Notes: generated by a model not told the origin, from the sequence alone. DNA of 64,000 nucleotides from Ascidiimonas meishanensis (GCF_037782385.1 NZ_JBBEXD010000001.1:434001-498000); one strand, 5' to 3'. Positions 46,231 through 56,679 are shown, numbered from the stretch's first letter. Made by a program: numbers and translations.

Positions 46231-49181
46231 TTAGTAGATTTCTTCTTTTTTTTAAGGAAATACTTTTTAATATTTTCTATTAAATAATACGCATGTTTTA
46301 TCTTTTCTTCTTGGAAATTATCTTCAGATGCCATTTGTAACCAATTAAAATAATGTTCTTCAAAAGATTTCATCTCCTTAAACTTTAACCAAATAACATC
46401 AAAAGCAATATGGGCAGGGTATTCTTCCAAAATTACATTTCGCAAACGTGTTTTAAAATTTGGATCTTGAAACCTTGCTGGCCATGAAGGAAATACAAAA
46501 CTCATTTTATGAGAAAAGAAACTTTCATCTACTGTTTGTGCTCCATAATGTGCTAAAAAACTAATGTGGAGTTTATTACGTTCTGGGTAATTGGTTTGAA
46601 GCGAGCTTACCATTTGTGTGATCATTAGTTCCGATTCTTCTTTTTGAGAAAATTTTTCAGTACTTACAGCAAGTTGTGCTCCATTATTTGAAAGAATATG
46701 AATTTCATAATTTCCATTATTACTTATACTTCTAAATTGCAAACTTCCGTCTGCCTTATAATTATGAGTAATTTCAATAGCATTTTTATTTCTTTCGTCC
46801 ATAGAAAGTAGTTCATGCTGAGAAAACTGAAGCGTTGTACAGTTATCTGGTTTTACGCTAAATTCATAACCAAAACAATTGCTTTGGTAAGGCGGTGCCA
46901 ATAACAAATGCTCAATCATAAAAAAACCTTCACTTTCGTAGTTTACCTTCCTTAAACTATGCACAAAATCTTCTATAGCCTGAGAAGCTTCTTGACGTGA
47001 ATGAGTAATGTGTACTACCCGGGCACGTTTCTCTTTAGTGCCTTTAAATAGAATATAGTGGGATGGGTGATGTTTCCCTTCATTAGATTTGATTTCATAA
47101 TTTTTAGTACGAATACCATTTTTGAGCACTTCCTCTAAAATTTCATTTTCATTTCCATAAAAATAGAATGAGCTGTGGAGATCCCTAACTACTTCGTCAA
47201 TTATAATTAAATCATCAAATTCTAACGCATCTTCTTTTTCATCTGTATATATAATCTCAAGGCGTTCTTCATGTCTCAGGTCATCAGATTTTTTATATAC
47301 CTTGATGTTAGCATTTTCTAATACTTTTGAAAAAGACCTGATTCCAATATTGGAAATACCCAACAATAAGGAGATCTTTTGAACCAGTCCTGGAATTAAC
47401 TTGTTCTCCTTATCATCTATGTAAAAATTTCGCATTAGCTCAATAGGCTGTGTATAGTCATATGCCTTAGCCCTATTGTAACTTAACTGGGCATAATCTC
47501 GTAACAAAATTTGTTTTAAAGACAGAATATCTCTTTCTAGTTTATTTTCTCTTTCAGTGTTTCCGTATAGACTTTTATGCATTTTGCGCAATGCATAATC
47601 AGGAAAAACTTCACCAAAACGTGCTAATAATGTATCTGCAACATTGTTAAGTCTATCTACAGCTTTATTATCAAAGGTTTTATGCAAATTAGCCAAGGTA
47701 TTTTTCCAATCTGCCAGTGCTTCAGAAAGTTTTTGATTTTCATCTTTCGCAATCAAATCTTTCAGTTCCTTCATATCTTCTAGCTCCTGATAAAAGTAAG
47801 ACTGCATTTCCTCTCGTCTAACATCATATAAGGTATAAATATTAGTGAGTTGTGCCAGAAAGTTTGCCATAAGCTGGTCAAAAGGTAATAGGTAGGCTTT
47901 TAATTGTTTTGCCTGTGCTTTTCTTTTTTCTGAAACAGAAGGTGACAACCCATAGGCACCAATACCGTAGGTTGGTGGAAATTGCTTACGAAGTGGAAAA
48001 TATTCTGGAGAACTTGGTGCTCTCCCCTTAGGGATTTCAATTGAATTAAAAGATTTAGAAACTGATTTAAAACTTCCATAATTTTGAGCTTCAATATATG
48101 ACAGTTTTTTTTGCACTTCATCTAGATCAGGAGTAAATTCAATACCTTGATTTTTATACATAAGCTGCTTACTATCGTGTGGTAATTCTAAAATAGCCGC
48201 ATAATCTGCTGGTATTTCTAATCTCCCTTTTTTAGGTTGTTTTAATTGAGGATCATTGTAATGTGATGTGTGAATCTCAAGATTAAAATAATCAACACTA
48301 ATAATATGGTCTAACTTATTGATCATACTAACCAAATCTGAAAAGAGAAGTAATCGGGTGCGTTTTTTTAATTGATTATCTTCAATAAATCCATTTTCAA
48401 GGTGTGGTCCATTAAAAATAGTGGTTACTGGTACTTTTTCTTTTCTCAATTCCCATAAAGATCTGAATTTAGGGTCTAATGAGATATGATTTCTCAACTT
48501 ATAAAAAACTTCCGCTAGGATTTCGTCTCCATTAACCAAATCAGTAATCGTTATTTCTAAATCAATATGGAGCTCTAATGGTTTGAGGATGGTAACCTCA
48601 TAAAGATCTTCACATAAATTACGATGAGCATGAAACAGCTTTTTCACTTCATTTTTCACCCTTTCATTTTCATCGAGTCTTGCTTTTCCAATCTCTGAAT
48701 AGCGATGTAATTCTACAAAAACATGATATAACCCACTAATATTAGTAAGCCTTGTATGTTCTTTATCATAGGTATAGGTATCATTCTGCCTTTCAAACCA
48801 AATATTTTTTAGATTAACAATCTGGTCTATCATTATTTTACGATAATCTAATATCGTTATAGGGTTTGTAGTTAATATTTCCGAAGGAATAAAAAATCCA
48901 TTATCACCAGAAGTTAATTGACTTCCTTTACCCTGCACCAATAAATCTTCAATAGGCTGTGATGTTTTATGCGCCACACTGGTCAAACCATAGACTACAT
49001 TCTCCAGTATGGTTACCCCTGGGTCATGCAGATTATAATCTGTCCATTGATCACCTGAAAAATTCTGCAATAATTGAATTCCCTCAAGATATAAATCTTC
49101 AAAAGGTCCTGTTCCTTTTTCTTTTTTGACAATAAAACCTTTATCATCAATATTTATTTTATTTTCATCTTTATTCATCAT
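46227..49181 (-). CDS. baseplate wedge protein (Pvc12/gp6-related)
   Basis: A 984-residue protein whose N-terminus contains QWTDYNLHDPGVTILENV, the W-T-D-Y-N-x-H-D-P-G motif typical of baseplate wedge (gp6/J-like) proteins. The remainder is long and poorly conserved, with a helical section around 420-560. In eCIS particles two large wedge proteins build the baseplate ring; this is the second, the first being 49942-53613. The start overlaps the fibre gene stop by 11 bases; M1 and M2 are both ATG. Confidence 0.85.
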   Translation of the reverse strand: MMNKDENKINIDDKGFIVKKEKGTGPFEDLYLEGIQLLQNFSGDQWTDYNLHDPGVTILENVVYGLTSVAHKTSQPIEDLLVQGKGSQLTSGDNGFFIPSEILTTNPITILDYRKIMIDQIVNLKNIWFERQNDTYTYDKEHTRLTNISGLYHVFVELHRYSEIGKARLDENERVKNEVKKLFHAHRNLCEDLYEVTILKPLELHIDLEITITDLVNGDEILAEVFYKLRNHISLDPKFRSLWELRKEKVPVTTIFNGPHLENGFIEDNQLKKRTRLLLFSDLVSMINKLDHIISVDYFNLEIHTSHYNDPQLKQPKKGRLEIPADYAAILELPHDSKQLMYKNQGIEFTPDLDEVQKKLSYIEAQNYGSFKSVSKSFNSIEIPKGRAPSSPEYFPLRKQFPPTYGIGAYGLSPSVSEKRKAQAKQLKAYLLPFDQLMANFLAQLTNIYTLYDVRREEMQSYFYQELEDMKELKDLIAKDENQKLSEALADWKNTLANLHKTFDNKAVDRLNNVADTLLARFGEVFPDYALRKMHKSLYGNTERENKLERDILSLKQILLRDYAQLSYNRAKAYDYTQPIELMRNFYIDDKENKLIPGLVQKISLLLGISNIGIRSFSKVLENANIKVYKKSDDLRHEERLEIIYTDEKEDALEFDDLIIIDEVVRDLHSSFYFYGNENEILEEVLKNGIRTKNYEIKSNEGKHHPSHYILFKGTKEKRARVVHITHSRQEASQAIEDFVHSLRKVNYESEGFFMIEHLLLAPPYQSNCFGYEFSVKPDNCTTLQFSQHELLSMDERNKNAIEITHNYKADGSLQFRSISNNGNYEIHILSNNGAQLAVSTEKFSQKEESELMITQMVSSLQTNYPERNKLHISFLAHYGAQTVDESFFSHKMSFVFPSWPARFQDPNFKTRLRNVILEEYPAHIAFDVIWLKFKEMKSFEEHYFNWLQMASEDNFQEEKIKHAYYLIENIKKYFLKKKKKSTK

Positions 49182-49935
49182 CAGAATTAAAGAGAGACAT
49201 CATGTTGTTATCCCAAAGTTTACTTATATGAAAACGTATGTTTAATCCGGCTCCATAATCGGTGCGCGTTTTCATTTGTAGTTTATAATCAAAAGTACTT
49301 CCTACCCATCTTAAAGCAATTTTATTCCACCACCATCCATAATGTGCCTGTGTACAGCTTATACGGCTTCTGGATTTGCCATAGGTACTTAAAGCATGGG
49401 CATGCAGTAAGGCATATTTGCCTGCTTTTTTCTTACCCACTTTTGCCACAATTTCAAAGGCATTACAATGGTCTAAATCGGTAATGATGTCATGCCAGGT
49501 GCCATCTGCGGGCACCATTCCCATTTTATAGGTGCCTACTTTGCTTTCAATTCCTAATGTTCCTTTTACTTCCAAATTGGTTTTAGGAGCCGTAGTTCCT
49601 ACCCCCACATTTCCATTCTTTTCAAAGAAAAGCCTATAGTGTTTTTCTTTTTGAGAAATGTTTTCCACAATTCCCAATCCTTCCAAACCATCCTGAGCCA
49701 GCTCAATACTCCAATCTGGAGTTTCATTATTGATTTTCTGGTAAAAACTTATTAATCTTTCAGATTCTGAAAGTTCTGGAGCCAACATAAGACCATCTTT
49801 GGCATTTTTGGAAATTCCATCTTCTACTTTGTTGACCATAGAATCAATCAGGCTTCCAAAACTATTTGCATCTGGTCTGTTCCCATCACTAAAAACAGCC
49901 TTCAGACTTTCTCGATTTAATGGTTTTTTGTTCAT
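49171..49935 (-). CDS. fibre-like protein inside the baseplate gene block
   Basis: A 254-residue protein. Residues about 5-35 (LKAVFSDGNRPDANSFGSLI then DSMVNK) match the N-terminal attachment segment I associate with Bacteroidota tail-fibre proteins. Next comes GNVGVGTTAPKTNLEVKGT, a motif common at the junction of trimeric fibre stalks and C-terminal domains. Residues about 135-245 form a beta-rich, Trp-containing domain (HYGWWWNKIALRWVG) that could bind a target surface. It is the best candidate for receptor binding in this CIS. It sits between the two large baseplate genes. Function is inferred from layout. Confidence 0.65.
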   Translation of the reverse strand: MNKKPLNRESLKAVFSDGNRPDANSFGSLIDSMVNKVEDGISKNAKDGLMLAPELSESERLISFYQKINNETPDWSIELAQDGLEGLGIVENISQKEKHYRLFFEKNGNVGVGTTAPKTNLEVKGTLGIESKVGTYKMGMVPADGTWHDIITDLDHCNAFEIVAKVGKKKAGKYALLHAHALSTYGKSRSRISCTQAHYGWWWNKIALRWVGSTFDYKLQMKTRTDYGAGLNIRFHISKLWDNNMMSLFNSDDE

Positions 49936-49941
49936 CTCTTA

Positions 49942-52900
49942 CTACTTTTTCGTTTTGCACACCAGTATGGCATTCTCAGGCGTTGTTTTTTCTTCTAAAG
50001 CCTTATTTTTATCCTGGTCAATTTCTACCGATGCCAATTCGTGATATGGCTCTCCAAGAATAAAATCTGCCCCTATCTCTAGAGCTCCAATTCCAGGATT
50101 CGTAATATCTACATCTTCATTTATGCGATTGCTATTTTCTAAATGATGCAATGTGAATGGTACCAGTACAGACCAAGGAGTAGACGGCTCAATTTCTTGC
50201 CCTTCATTAAATATTCCCAATGAAAAACTATTGGCTCCATTTTGAATAATATGTTCTATAGCAAATTTCTTAACTGATTTTATATATGGAAGGTCTTCAA
50301 TAAAACCAACTACTGTATTAGGTACTACAACACCTCCTATCCCTTCATAACTATTCTTCATATTATATACCGGAGAAAGGAAGGTATTAACGTCTTCATT
50401 TATTTTTTGATCATAATATCCACCTTGTTCTTCTGGCTTAAACTCAATAACTCCTCTTGCCATTAAATATTCAACCTGAGGGTTGATCACATCTAAGACT
50501 ACTGAAGCACTTACTAGTTTATTAATATAGTCTTTCATTTCATTTAGCCGATTCTGATTGAAAAAAGATCGATTCTCAGGGTTCCAATCCTTAGGCATCA
50601 CAATAATTTTTACCTGTCCCGGCATGGGTACAAATTCAGGATTCAAGTTAGTACATTTAACAGCCTTTAGATCTGTAAATCTTTCTAGTAATAATCTTTC
50701 GTAATCCCAACAAGATACCGCCCTATCTTTATGTTTTAGGCGCTCGCTTACCCGTGTATAAAATTCAACTTCACTTTCTGGTCTCTTACCTCCAAAAGTA
50801 AATGAAGGTTGAAATACTTTTTGAATTTTAGGTGATTTTTGCACTAATTTTGTAATACTTCCCGGATTTAACTTATACCCTTTTAACTTAGGGTCTGATA
50901 CATTACTCTTAACTACAGTTGCGTTTAAATAAATACCTTTAAGTCTTGGGTAACTGGCTGCATTCTCCAAAACCTTTATTCGCAATTGGTAGATTGTACT
51001 TTCAGAATCAACATCAGAAATCACTTCAGGAAGCAATAATTCCATGATGCCAGACTTAGTGAGACCATTAGTGTCATCCAACATAATATTTCTTAGAGAT
51101 AAAGGTTTCCACATACCAAACTCCTTATATTGAAAGGAAAGCACATTTTCTTTTAAGTGACTTTGATTACCAACGGTTTGCAAATCAAAATATAGCGTTA
51201 TAAGTCCCGCATTTTTTATGCCTTTTAGATGTATTAATAAATAACCTTCCCCCTCATAATTTGGCAGTAATCCAGTACTCTTATTGGTGTTTTCTATATT
51301 AGAGGTATTCCATCCAAAAGGGCTTATATGTAAAAACTTGTTTTCTTTTTTTCCATTAGTTGCCACTCCTTCATTAAATGTATCAAAAAACAAAGTATCT
51401 GTCGCATTATAATTTAATGATATCTTATTTACCTTAGGAACATATGGTTTGTTTGGGTAAGGTAAATTAGTTTTGTTTTGTGCATTATAAGTAGCAACTG
51501 CGGTAAATTCTTGTTGGTACAAATCCTGACCAAAAGCATAAGATGGAGCTGTAAGCATTAACCTAACAAAACCACTTGTTGAATTAACGGTATATAGAAG
51601 CGGATCTTTTAAATCTGAAACTTGTTCTAGACCAAAGGTATCTATTTCTGTAAAGCAAAGTGTAGAACTATTTTTCAATAAAACGCTATCATAATTATCA
51701 GTTGTGACGCAAGGATACGTTTCAAAAAGTGGTATTTCTTCTTGATCTAATGGATTGTTTGGAATCCAATATCCATTAGATAGCATTGAAAATTGAACCT
51801 TAAAAGAATCATTTGATATTTCTTCGGTATATCCATCATAATAACTCTCAAAACCGCCAAAATCTGCTGGTAAAGAATCCCAATCTATTTTAATAGTTAA
51901 AGAAGTTACATTCTTTTGAAAAAGCTCACTTTTTCCTAGCATGATCCATGACCTTACAGAAGGAATAGGCCCAAATAAATTAAAAGGCTTGCCTAAACCT
52001 ATCTTGCCAATATTGTTGTAAATAGAAAGGTTCTTTACATCTGTAACTTCAACATTTATTTTTATAGTATCCAGCTCAATACCTTTTAAAAATGAATACG
52101 CATAAATTGGAGCGTATTCATTGAGCTCTACACTTATTGCTGGCCAGCTTAAACCTTTATCATTGTTTTTTGGAAGTGCAATGGGAGGTTTGGTTACTCC
52201 TACCACAAGTTTTAAACGAATCTCGTTTTCAACTTCATTAAAGTCAATTTGATAATGATCAAAAGAAATCCATTCTTTTTCCGATGAATAAGAAATTTTA
52301 AAAGCATTATCAAATATTTCAGCAAATAACAGCGTAAGTTCTAATTGTCTATGCGCTTTCATTTCATTCAATAATCTAGATAGTGAGGTTTCCGGACTTT
52401 GCTCCTTAAATTTAATATTTAAATTTATCACACGATTTCCTTCAGAAAGAATAAGTACCGGAGAACTAATTACAAACCCCATAGAAGCTACGGTTTTAGC
52501 ATTTATCTGTGTTTGCAAAGAAGATTCCTCACTTGCTCCGAACAAATACCATAGTTCTTTATTGTCTGTTAATTGTTCGCCATTCTTAATAAGATGATTG
52601 TGATTAATTGAAGAAATTATGGGTTTGGAGGTTCCAACTTTGATATAGGGGTTTTTGTTGAAGTAAAGTGTTTGTAATTCTTCTAGCTTTATATCCTGTA
52701 TTAAAATTTGTTTTTGGGTCTCAAAAGTAAGTTCTTCCAAACTACCGTTTATTTTTCCAGCAGATACTTTGGTTCCTGCCTCTAATAAAAAATGTGGAAT
52801 CTTTGGTAATAAGTCAAAAGAAACAATAGCAAAGCTATCTTCTCCCTGGTTTAATTGTTGTTGTAATACATTCTTATAATAAAAATCTAAATGATTTTTA

Positions 52901-53613
52901 CCATGTAAATTTATTTTATCAGATAATTTTTGATAAAGAAGTGTAAAAACTATGTATAAAGAAGTGTGCGCCTTATGTCCCTTGCTTTCTTTAATAGTAT
53001 GTAAGAGATGTTTTTGAGCCGTTTCTTTAATGTGATAGATTCCTTTAAAAAAAATATTAATTGCTTTATTAATATTTAATTCACTGGCTTCTTCTGTTGG
53101 GGGAGGCGCATATGCAGGCATAAAGTCACCTAACTTACTTTTTAAATCTGGACGTATATTTTTTTGACTAATAAATTTCTCTAATTGTCTTTTCTCATAA
53201 ATCAATAAATCATTGAGTATATTACCCACTTTATTAGCCAATCTATACTCTCCCATTTCATGAAGTACATCATACCATTTTTTAATTCTATCAAAGCAGT
53301 CAAGTAGCATTTTAACGATCTTTATTTTTGATGTAGGTGATAAAATTGAAAAATCTCTTTCTTGCAATAATTCTTCAATCCCTCCTAAAGGATCGTTAAT
53401 AATAGAAACTATGTAAATCACAGGGTCATTTTCTATAAGCTCATTCCATTTTCCATCAAGTTCATTTTCTGTGTTATAATAATTAATTTGCTGCAAAAAA
53501 GAAGTGAGATATCCTAGAATATCCCAAAATTGACGCTCATCAATCTTAAACTTGCCATTCAACAAGTTTTGTGATAATCGTTCTTCTCTTATGGTACCTT
53601 TACGGTTTTGCAT
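49942..53613 (-). CDS. baseplate J-like protein (Pvc11-type) with a large N-terminal extension
   Basis: A 1223-residue protein. The C-terminal 300 residues have the baseplate-J features: EVEFYTRVSERLKHKDRAVS, CWDYERLLLERF, PGQVKIIVMPK and NTVVGFIEDLPYIKSV. The N-terminal third is helical and the middle is beta-rich. It should form the inner wedge of the baseplate, contacting gp25 and the sheath. It follows the gp25-like gene after 9 bases and precedes the fibre gene by 6. Confidence 0.85.
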   Translation of the reverse strand: MQNRKGTIREERLSQNLLNGKFKIDERQFWDILGYLTSFLQQINYYNTENELDGKWNELIENDPVIYIVSIINDPLGGIEELLQERDFSILSPTSKIKIVKMLLDCFDRIKKWYDVLHEMGEYRLANKVGNILNDLLIYEKRQLEKFISQKNIRPDLKSKLGDFMPAYAPPPTEEASELNINKAINIFFKGIYHIKETAQKHLLHTIKESKGHKAHTSLYIVFTLLYQKLSDKINLHGKNHLDFYYKNVLQQQLNQGEDSFAIVSFDLLPKIPHFLLEAGTKVSAGKINGSLEELTFETQKQILIQDIKLEELQTLYFNKNPYIKVGTSKPIISSINHNHLIKNGEQLTDNKELWYLFGASEESSLQTQINAKTVASMGFVISSPVLILSEGNRVINLNIKFKEQSPETSLSRLLNEMKAHRQLELTLLFAEIFDNAFKISYSSEKEWISFDHYQIDFNEVENEIRLKLVVGVTKPPIALPKNNDKGLSWPAISVELNEYAPIYAYSFLKGIELDTIKINVEVTDVKNLSIYNNIGKIGLGKPFNLFGPIPSVRSWIMLGKSELFQKNVTSLTIKIDWDSLPADFGGFESYYDGYTEEISNDSFKVQFSMLSNGYWIPNNPLDQEEIPLFETYPCVTTDNYDSVLLKNSSTLCFTEIDTFGLEQVSDLKDPLLYTVNSTSGFVRLMLTAPSYAFGQDLYQQEFTAVATYNAQNKTNLPYPNKPYVPKVNKISLNYNATDTLFFDTFNEGVATNGKKENKFLHISPFGWNTSNIENTNKSTGLLPNYEGEGYLLIHLKGIKNAGLITLYFDLQTVGNQSHLKENVLSFQYKEFGMWKPLSLRNIMLDDTNGLTKSGIMELLLPEVISDVDSESTIYQLRIKVLENAASYPRLKGIYLNATVVKSNVSDPKLKGYKLNPGSITKLVQKSPKIQKVFQPSFTFGGKRPESEVEFYTRVSERLKHKDRAVSCWDYERLLLERFTDLKAVKCTNLNPEFVPMPGQVKIIVMPKDWNPENRSFFNQNRLNEMKDYINKLVSASVVLDVINPQVEYLMARGVIEFKPEEQGGYYDQKINEDVNTFLSPVYNMKNSYEGIGGVVVPNTVVGFIEDLPYIKSVKKFAIEHIIQNGANSFSLGIFNEGQEIEPSTPWSVLVPFTLHHLENSNRINEDVDITNPGIGALEIGADFILGEPYHELASVEIDQDKNKALEEKTTPENAILVCKTKK

Positions 53614-53622
53614 TTTATTGTA

Positions 53623-54072
53623 TTAGCTTATTTTAGTTATCTCCTTCTGATACATTTCAGGTATATCTGTTCCTTCTACCTTATAGTAAGGAAAAACCAG
53701 GTTAAAACGAGTATTACTTACTTCTATGCTATAATCTAAACCAATCTTAACAATACCTTCTAAGTATTCGGAAATATCAATATGGATTTCATGAAGCTCA
53801 ATTCTGGGTTCATAATTAAGAATGGCGGTACGAATTAGTTCTTTTAAGAAATGAATTTTGGTATTAGAAATAGAATCAAATAGAAAAGATTGTATACCAC
53901 ATCCATATTCCGGAAGCATCACGCGCTCACCTGGATTGGTAGTCATAAGAATCTCAAGAGATTCCATAATATCTTTCTCATCAGATACCATAACCACTCC
54001 AGAGTTGAATGATTTTTCAAATGTAGGAGGAAAACTCCATCCTTGACCTAAAAAAGATTTATCGTCATACAT
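53623..54072 (-). CDS. GPW/gp25 family baseplate protein
   Basis: A 149-residue protein with the gp25 core: IMESLEILMTTNPGERVMLP, EYGCGIQSFLFD and IRTAILNYEPRIEL. gp25 shares the sheath handshake fold and nucleates sheath assembly on the baseplate. This is one of the most reliable CIS markers. Spacing to the spike gene is 2 bases. Confidence 0.96.
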   Translation of the reverse strand: MYDDKSFLGQGWSFPPTFEKSFNSGVVMVSDEKDIMESLEILMTTNPGERVMLPEYGCGIQSFLFDSISNTKIHFLKELIRTAILNYEPRIELHEIHIDISEYLEGIVKIGLDYSIEVSNTRFNLVFPYYKVEGTDIPEMYQKEITKIS

Positions 54073-54074
54073 AC

Positions 54075-55859
54075 TTAATTTATTTTAACCATTAATCCTT
54101 GAACCTCTACTTGACCACTACTTTTTACAGAACATTCTGCTGTACCTGTAATTGCGGTGGATTGATTTCCTGTAACTGATACCGAACCGCCTGTTGCATC
54201 TATAGATTGATCGCCATTAACCTTTACAGTTGTTCCTTGAATGGTAACCCCCTGTGACGCTTTTAAAGTTAGGTCTGACTGGCTTTCAACTAAAATACCA
54301 TCCGTATTCATTTGGATTTTATTATTGCTCTGATCTGTTATTGTAATTCCTTCATCTTCATCGCTAAACACCATCGTATTGCCTCCTGGGGTAAGAATCG
54401 TGATCACTTTATTTTCATCGTCAAACTTTATCTGCAATTTACTCTGGGTAATAAGTGTTTTAATGGTATTTTTCTCATCTGGAGTTTCAGGTGAAGCAAT
54501 TTTAGTACTGTAAACGCTGCCAAGAATTACGGGAAATCTGGGATCATCGTTTACAAAGCCTAAAATTACCTCATCATTTACCTCAGGCATAAAAAAAGCA
54601 CCAAAACCATTCCCATTATAAAAGGTAGATAACCTTGCCCAGACGGTTTCGTTGTCCACACCTAAAACAGGTATTTCTACTTGTACTCTGTTTTGATTAT
54701 CAGGATCATCGTAAATTTTCTTTACAACACCTGTTTGAAGACCTTTTATACCTGGTATTAATGCCGAAGTTACAGGGGCACTAATTTTATTTTCTTCTGC
54801 AAACCAATTTTCAGACAATCCAATGTGTACTTCTGTATTCCATCTTCCCTCATCCAAGGTATGCACAACACCAGAAATAAAAGCATTCCCATTAAAACGC
54901 TCGCTTAAACCATCAAGCTGTATGGTGCTATTGGGCACCGCTTTGGAAGATCCTTGAAAAGTAACCGTGCCTTTAAAGCGTGAAAGTCTATTTTTTAATA
55001 GAGCAGATTCCGCCCACACTTTTAAATCATCTTGACTTACAGGAGCTGATGTATTTAAATGATTATCTCCTGCATCTACTGCCTCAGACAATGATTTACC
55101 GGTAATATTTCCTTGTTTATTTACTGTAGGTTCTGAAGCATCTGAACTTATCATTGCTTGTTCAGACATATCCCATGCGGTGGAGGTAACTTTAGAATAC
55201 TGATAGGTAGCATCTAATTCTCCATCAAATTCTATAATATCATATCCATACTGTAACTTAAGTGCAGGATCTGCTGAAATAGCAGGTTTGGCTGTTGTAA
55301 ATTTTCCGCTATCTGTAAATACTACCATTCCATTTATTTCTGTGCGATTTATAATGAAATCCCAGTCTGTTGCATAATATTGTACCACCTCTTTATGCTC
55401 GACGGTAGTGGCAGCTATGGAACTTTGCAAGCCGCTTTCACCTATAATGTTTTCAATCACAGCACTGTCTTTTACATCTGTAAAAATGTTGTTTTTTCGA
55501 TTAATGGTAAGTTTTACAGCTTCATCTTTACATAGTACATGAAGTGTTGATCCATTAATTTCATTTACTTTTAATTGTTGTTTAACTACAATACCTTTAA
55601 AAATAGAATCCTCCTTACTGTTATAGCCTAATTTAATTTCAATTTTTACTCCCGGTTTAAATATGGATGACTCTGCTACCGGAAATGTTTGTTTAGCCGT
55701 GTCTCCATCTTTTATGGTTATTTCTGCTTTAGCAATTCGGTTTAAATATTGCTCTATACGAATAGAATGTACTTCATACGTTACAGGTATCTGACTTCCT
55801 CCAGATATTATTTTGAAAGATACAAGATTCGTTTCTTCAACAATAGGTGAACTTGGCAT
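54075..55859 (-). CDS. VgrG-like spike / baseplate assembly protein V (Pvc8-like)
   Basis: A 594-residue protein fusing a gp27-like hub (about 1-350, with IRIEQYLNRIAKAEITI and TAKPAISADPALKLQYGYDI), a gp5-like OB domain (about 370-455, with NRVQVEIPVLGVDNETVWAR, GFGAFFMPEVNDEVILGFVN and RFPVILGSVYS) and a C-terminal beta-helical spike of short repeats (TLKASQGVTIQGTTVKVNG ... GSVSVTGNQ). No C-terminal toxin domain. It trimerises at the tip and is capped by the DUF4280 protein. Confidence 0.95.
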   Translation of the reverse strand: MPSSPIVEETNLVSFKIISGGSQIPVTYEVHSIRIEQYLNRIAKAEITIKDGDTAKQTFPVAESSIFKPGVKIEIKLGYNSKEDSIFKGIVVKQQLKVNEINGSTLHVLCKDEAVKLTINRKNNIFTDVKDSAVIENIIGESGLQSSIAATTVEHKEVVQYYATDWDFIINRTEINGMVVFTDSGKFTTAKPAISADPALKLQYGYDIIEFDGELDATYQYSKVTSTAWDMSEQAMISSDASEPTVNKQGNITGKSLSEAVDAGDNHLNTSAPVSQDDLKVWAESALLKNRLSRFKGTVTFQGSSKAVPNSTIQLDGLSERFNGNAFISGVVHTLDEGRWNTEVHIGLSENWFAEENKISAPVTSALIPGIKGLQTGVVKKIYDDPDNQNRVQVEIPVLGVDNETVWARLSTFYNGNGFGAFFMPEVNDEVILGFVNDDPRFPVILGSVYSTKIASPETPDEKNTIKTLITQSKLQIKFDDENKVITILTPGGNTMVFSDEDEGITITDQSNNKIQMNTDGILVESQSDLTLKASQGVTIQGTTVKVNGDQSIDATGGSVSVTGNQSTAITGTAECSVKSSGQVEVQGLMVKIN

Positions 55860-55862
55860 GAT

Positions 55863-56519
55863 TTATTGAATTGGTGGTAAATAAATTTTTGTTCCAGGTA
55901 TTAAATTTCTAAAATTAATAAGTTTATTAAATGTAGCTACCTCTAGATAGTAACTTGCATCTCCGTACATTTCATGGCATAAATTTGGAAGGGTATCACC
56001 ATCTTTAATAGTTATTATATGAGTTAAATCTGGTGATTTATTATTTGCTTCTCTTGCCAAGAGGTTCGCATCCGTTGCCTCTTCAAATTTAACATTCGCT
56101 TTTGCTCTAAGAGGAGTTCCATCTTGCTTAAACAATGAATACGTAACGTCTAAAGATGTCAATTTACATTTAAAAACTAATGATCCCCATGAAACTATGA
56201 GATAATTAGGTTCATGAATACTTCCATTATAGACAAAACAAACTTTTTTAAACTGATCTAATTGCGTTTTAACTGGTACTTTGTTGTTTTGAATAGCTCC
56301 AGTAGCATCAAAATGAATTTCAAATGAAATAGTTTCTGGCGGAATTCCTTTAAATTTCAAGGTTGTTCCCGGGGCTCCTTGGGCAGTTGAATTATCGTAT
56401 TTTACCTGATAATTATGCGCATAAGAAGAAGGGTTAATCTTTACTGTGCATTTTGATTTCCCTTTACCAGAATACTTATTATTAGGATAAGCTACTATGG
56501 TCATTTTATTTTTTGCCAT
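55863..56519 (-). CDS. LysM-domain CIS hub protein (Pvc7/Afp7-like)
   Basis: A 218-residue protein with an N-terminal tube-like domain (KIN...YQVKYDNSTAQGAPGTTL) and a C-terminal LysM (about 168-216, ITIKDGDTLPNLCHEMYGD to LIPGTKIYLPP). In eCIS and related phages this protein (gp53-like) joins the tube and the spike at the baseplate; the LysM here is not for cell-wall anchoring in the usual sense. Its neighbours are the spike (3 bases) and the 52-residue DUF5908 gene (1 base). Confidence 0.92.
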   Translation of the reverse strand: MAKNKMTIVAYPNNKYSGKGKSKCTVKINPSSYAHNYQVKYDNSTAQGAPGTTLKFKGIPPETISFEIHFDATGAIQNNKVPVKTQLDQFKKVCFVYNGSIHEPNYLIVSWGSLVFKCKLTSLDVTYSLFKQDGTPLRAKANVKFEEATDANLLAREANNKSPDLTHIITIKDGDTLPNLCHEMYGDASYYLEVATFNKLINFRNLIPGTKIYLPPIQ

Positions 56520-56520
56520 A

Positions 56521-56679
56521 TTATCGCTCTTTTATTTTACTCAATTGTTTCTGAATTTCTTTCTTACAATCTTTAAGTATAGATTGTTTCATTAAGTTCA
56601 AATCCAAGTCTGAATTTCTATTTCCAGGCTGGTCTTCAATTTTTACTTTTATCAATAATTCTCTTATTTCTATAGCCAT
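56521..56679 (-). CDS. small DUF5908-like CIS protein (Pvc6/Afp6 position)
   Basis: A 52-codon gene, easily missed because of its length. It reads MAIEIRELLIKVKIEDQPGN, continues NSDLDLNLMKQSILKDCKKE and ends IQKQLSKIKER before a TAA. The ATG at 56679 lies one base from the tail-tube stop, and its own stop lies one base from the LysM gene start, so it fits the operon exactly. The (M)xIEIxELxIKxxI start followed by a basic C-terminal helix is the DUF5908 pattern, a small protein found between tube and LysM genes of Bacteroidota CIS clusters. Function unknown. Confidence 0.85.
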   Translation of the reverse strand: MAIEIRELLIKVKIEDQPGNRNSDLDLNLMKQSILKDCKKEIQKQLSKIKER

